64,000 nucleotides of DNA, taken from Mesorhizobium sp. AR10 (GTDB taxonomy: Bacteria; Pseudomonadota; Alphaproteobacteria; Rhizobiales; Rhizobiaceae). The stretch lies in assembly GCF_024746795.1 (NCBI RefSeq), contig NZ_CP080523.1, positions 310,001 to 374,000 of the forward strand, in the 5' to 3' direction. Shown here one piece after another: positions 61,721-64,000 of the stretch; the first letter of the stretch is position 1, and each line of letters begins with the position of its first letter. The notes beneath the pieces were generated by a model. That model ran no database searches, had not been told where the DNA came from, and worked only from the letters and a program-made list of their open reading frames with translations. Both the position numbers and the translations under genes were made by a program.

Positions 61721-62512
61721 ATGATCGTGGCAACCGAACTGTTTCGTGGCGCGGCACCGTACTACGCAAAGCATACCATACCCTATCCAGATGACCTTTT
61801 CCGATCACTGGTTCGGATTTGCCGTCCTGCCGAACACAGTCGAGCGCTCGATCTCGGTGCCGGCACGGGACAGATCGGCATCCCGCTCGCGCGATCGGTG
61901 GGCGAGGTGATCTGTGTCGATCCGAGTGAGGAGATGGTCGAAGAGGGACGCCGAGCAGCCGATGTGCAGGGCATCGACAACGTAGGATTTTTTGTGTCGA
62001 GATCGGAAGATCTAGACGAGCTATCCCGCCTGTTCGATATCGCCACGATCGCCGGTTCGTTCCACTGGATGGACCGGGGTGCGGTGCTTGCAAAGCTCGC
62101 CGGGATGGTGAAACCAGATGGCTGCGTCGCGATTTTCGATCGCGACCGCGATCGCTCGGAGCCTGGAGAATGGTCCAAGGCAATGTGGAGCGACATCAAG
62201 GAATTCTGGGGAGGGAGTTTCCCTGCTGGCCCGGGAGCAACGCGACCGCTGCTGACCATGACCAACCGGGAGGTTCTGTCAGCATCCCCATTCAGCGAGA
62301 TCACAGAGCTTCGTCACTATTATGAACATCATTGGAGTCTCGATGATCTGATCGGCTATCTTTACTCAACGTCTAAGGGTGCATCTGGCACACTTGGTGC
62401 TCGCAGAGAAGAATTCACTATTCGAATTCGTCAGCTTTTACTTTCGTATTCCCCGTCCGGTTTCTTTTCGGAACAAGGACACGTCACGACGTTGATCGGA
62501 TTCAGACCATAA
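61721..62512 (+). CDS. SAM-dependent methyltransferase
   Basis: A 263-residue class I methyltransferase. The SAM motif I is ALDLGAGTGQIGIPLA, then EVICVDPSEEMVEEG (motif II) and FDIATIAGSFHWMDRGAVLA (motif IV region). A strong AAGGAG lies before the ATG at 61721, which follows the phosphatidyltransferase by ~150 bases. It may tailor the phosphonate or belong to the next module. The substrate is not identifiable from sequence. Confidence 0.85.
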   Translation: MIVATELFRGAAPYYAKHTIPYPDDLFRSLVRICRPAEHSRALDLGAGTGQIGIPLARSVGEVICVDPSEEMVEEGRRAADVQGIDNVGFFVSRSEDLDELSRLFDIATIAGSFHWMDRGAVLAKLAGMVKPDGCVAIFDRDRDRSEPGEWSKAMWSDIKEFWGGSFPAGPGATRPLLTMTNREVLSASPFSEITELRHYYEHHWSLDDLIGYLYSTSKGASGTLGARREEFTIRIRQLLLSYSPSGFFSEQGHVTTLIGFRP

Positions 62513-62604
62513 CTGGTGTCAGCACGGCTGTATTTGGCAGGGAACCATCAAATATAACGCCAATTTAAAGTTCGAAGCGATCTGAACAAAACTGAGAGGG
62601 TAGA

Positions 62605-63408
62605 ATGACAATGCGAGAATCTGCAAAAGCTATGGTGTGGGGTGACTTCACGTTGAACGCCGCTGACTATGGACAACGGCCCCCATACGATCATCGGGTG
62701 CTTTCAGCCCTTGTCGGCATTGTGCGGCAGCGTTTCGGACGTGTCTGCCTTGCCGAGATCGGTGCCGGTACAGGCAATCTGTTGCGATCATTCGTCGACC
62801 GCGACATTTCGGGCTACGCGGCGGAGCCCAATCCCGCTATGCGCTCGGTGGCGCATGAACTTGCCCCTCTCGAACGACGGTTCGAATGGACTGGGGGGAC
62901 AGCTGAGAAAACGGAACTTCCCGACGGTTGCGTCGATTGGGTCATTCTCGGCAACGCCTATCCCTTCGTCGACACAGTTGCCATGTTCCGAGAGGCGCAG
63001 CGCGTCTTGGTCCCTGGAGGCTTCCTGACGATTGCCTGGAATGTTCGGGATTTTCAGCGGGATCCCCTGCAAAATTCAATCGAGGAAACGGTGAAGGCGA
63101 TGGTCCCCAATCTCAAGCGCACAGGGAGTTCGGTTGCCGAGATTATGGAGGGAATAGAGACAGAAGGTCTGTTTCGAGACTTTCTCTATGTAGAGGGAAA
63201 ACACATTCAGGCATTCAGCCCCGAGCGTTTTGTTGCAACTTGGAAAGCGGGTTGCGATGTGCCGAGCCAGGTCTCCCCGGCGCTGTGGGATCAGATAATT
63301 GAGAAGACGAGGGCGATGACCCCGAACACGGACGAGATCCAAACGCGCTGGCTTACGCGGACTTGGACGCTTGAATCAACCGCGGTTACGGCGGATGGCA
63401 GGTCGTAG
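62605..63408 (+). CDS. SAM-dependent methyltransferase, second
   Basis: A 267-residue class I methyltransferase distinct from the previous one: motif I is LAEIGAGTGNLLRSF, then GYAAEPNPAMRSVA and VDWVILGNAYPFVDTVAMF. Its C-terminus is longer and helical. GAGAGGG lies upstream of the ATG. Two different methyltransferases in one locus are consistent with tailoring steps, but no direct evidence shows that both act on the phosphonate. Confidence 0.85.
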   Translation: MTMRESAKAMVWGDFTLNAADYGQRPPYDHRVLSALVGIVRQRFGRVCLAEIGAGTGNLLRSFVDRDISGYAAEPNPAMRSVAHELAPLERRFEWTGGTAEKTELPDGCVDWVILGNAYPFVDTVAMFREAQRVLVPGGFLTIAWNVRDFQRDPLQNSIEETVKAMVPNLKRTGSSVAEIMEGIETEGLFRDFLYVEGKHIQAFSPERFVATWKAGCDVPSQVSPALWDQIIEKTRAMTPNTDEIQTRWLTRTWTLESTAVTADGRS

Positions 63409-63417
63409 GGGCGCCTC

Positions 63418-63714
63418 ATGATCGATCTCACGAGGGCCATCCCACCCGTCCCACCCGAGCTCGACGACGGTTTGCGACTCGCTCTGTCGGCGATGACTGC
63501 ATCGAATGCAATCGGACAGAAACTGCGGTTCAACCGTGTCGGCGGCGATGAGCGCGATAGAGCTGCTGGAGCGCGGTGGGTTTCACGGCGCCTCAACGTG
63601 GATGTCGGATCGGAACGGCTCGTCGTAGGCAATGGGACACAGAGCCTGTTGGGCCTCATTTTCTATGAGATACTTAGAGCAAATACCGTGCTCCTTGCGG
63701 AAGCATTGACCTAG
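63418..63714 (+). pseudogene. Truncated PLP aminotransferase gene (first tandem copy)
   Basis: 98 codons that encode the N-terminal part of a MocR-type aminotransferase domain without the helix-turn-helix (IDLTRAIPPVPPELDDGLRL, ERLVVGNGTQSLLGLIF). The frame stops at TAG after AEALT, where the family normally continues into the PLP domain, so no PLP lysine is present. A good ribosome site precedes the ATG. The next gene is a paralogue. It could be a nonsense-truncated pseudogene or a remnant of a duplication. The start is 9 bases after the methyltransferase stop. Confidence 0.7.
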
Positions 63715-63735
63715 CGGAGCAAATAGGAGGCATTC

Positions 63736-64000
63736 GTGACAAGTCTTGCTTTGAATTCGATCGACCTCTCAAGGGCAATTCCCCCGACGCCGTCAGAGCT
63801 ATCGGACGGCCTGCAATACGTTTTAGCCCAACTGGCAATCGATCCCAGCATCTCAGCGAGGCTCAGGCGAAATCGCATAGGAGGGGCAGAAGCCGACCGC
63901 GCGGCGGGAGCCGCATGGCTTGCGCGACGCCTCGGTTCACGCCCATCCATTGACAGGGTGGCCGTCGCCAACGGCACGCAAAGCCTTCTCGGCCTCCTTC
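63736..64000 (+). CDS. PLP aminotransferase domain, second tandem copy (cut by window end)
   Basis: The frame starts at GTG 63736 with AGGAGG upstream and remains open to the end of the window. It is a clear paralogue of the preceding fragment (SIDLSRAIPPTPSELSDGLQ, RVAVANGTQSLLGLL). It is probably the functional MocR-type aminotransferase-fold enzyme of the locus. Its catalytic part and length are outside the window. Confidence 0.75.
   Translation, partial: MTSLALNSIDLSRAIPPTPSELSDGLQYVLAQLAIDPSISARLRRNRIGGAEADRAAGAAWLARRLGSRPSIDRVAVANGTQSLLGLL

Noticed and set aside
1..64000. CRISPR arrays, tRNA or rRNA genes
   Set aside because: I looked for regular short spaced repeats and for tRNA/rRNA signatures and found none.

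Overview
This GC-rich window most likely comes from an alphaproteobacterium of the order Hyphomicrobiales (Rhizobium/Mesorhizobium-like). The evidence is the set of families typical of rhizobial plasmids and integrative elements: DUF736, DUF982, DUF932, DUF1173, DUF1419, DUF2493, a SyrB-like regulator, a strawberry-notch helicase with a fused methyltransferase domain, and a long ParB. I see no rRNA, tRNA or CRISPR array.

Layout. (1) 1-25.3 kb is the backbone of a conjugative or integrative element. It holds the C-terminal part of a TraG/VirD4 coupling protein, a relaxase/MobC pair with a probable oriT, a ParA-like ATPase with a small partner, a PemK/Phd toxin-antitoxin pair, a Toprim protein, the helicase, DUF1173, DUF1419 and ParB genes. 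A small metabolic cargo (sulfur amino-acid PLP lyase, LysE exporter, XRE-cupin regulator with twin operators, PaiB-like protein) sits between traG and the relaxase. Several backbone genes carry frameshifts (helicase, DUF1419, a Rossmann-like gene, a second DUF736), so the transfer backbone looks partly decayed. (2) 25.1-31.4 kb is a scrambled DUF932 gene. Two identical-length (1276 bp) IS3-family copies in inverted orientation and a 2544-bp group II intron lie in it. The 3-bp target duplications are swapped between the two IS copies, which shows that the segment between them was inverted. (3) 31.8-36.2 kb has DUF982, small hypotheticals, two cold-shock proteins, an Lrp/AsnC regulator and a divergent EamA transporter.

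(4) 36.4-56.5 kb looks like a DNA-repair and defence island. It contains a YhaN/YhaO (SbcC/SbcD-like) pair, a 1989-aa DUF4011 helicase with transglutaminase-like and Vsr-like nuclease domains, and a 1320-aa zinc-hook ATPase with a degenerate S24-like tail. A tightly overlapping operon follows: darT, darG, an RNase H-like protein, a Hanks-type kinase and a 61-aa protein. A RES-domain remnant is cut by an IS5-like element.

(5) 57.9 kb to the end is a phosphonate biosynthesis locus: PEP mutase, aminotransferase, NTP transferase and CDP-alcohol phosphatidyltransferase, then two methyltransferases and two tandem PLP aminotransferase-fold genes (the first truncated by a stop, the second running off the window). 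There is no phosphonopyruvate decarboxylase here, so the likely route is transamination of phosphonopyruvate, cytidylyl activation and transfer to an alcohol or lipid acceptor. The best candidates for undescribed systems are the darTG-kinase operon, the helicase/zinc-hook ATPase pair and the phosphonate locus.
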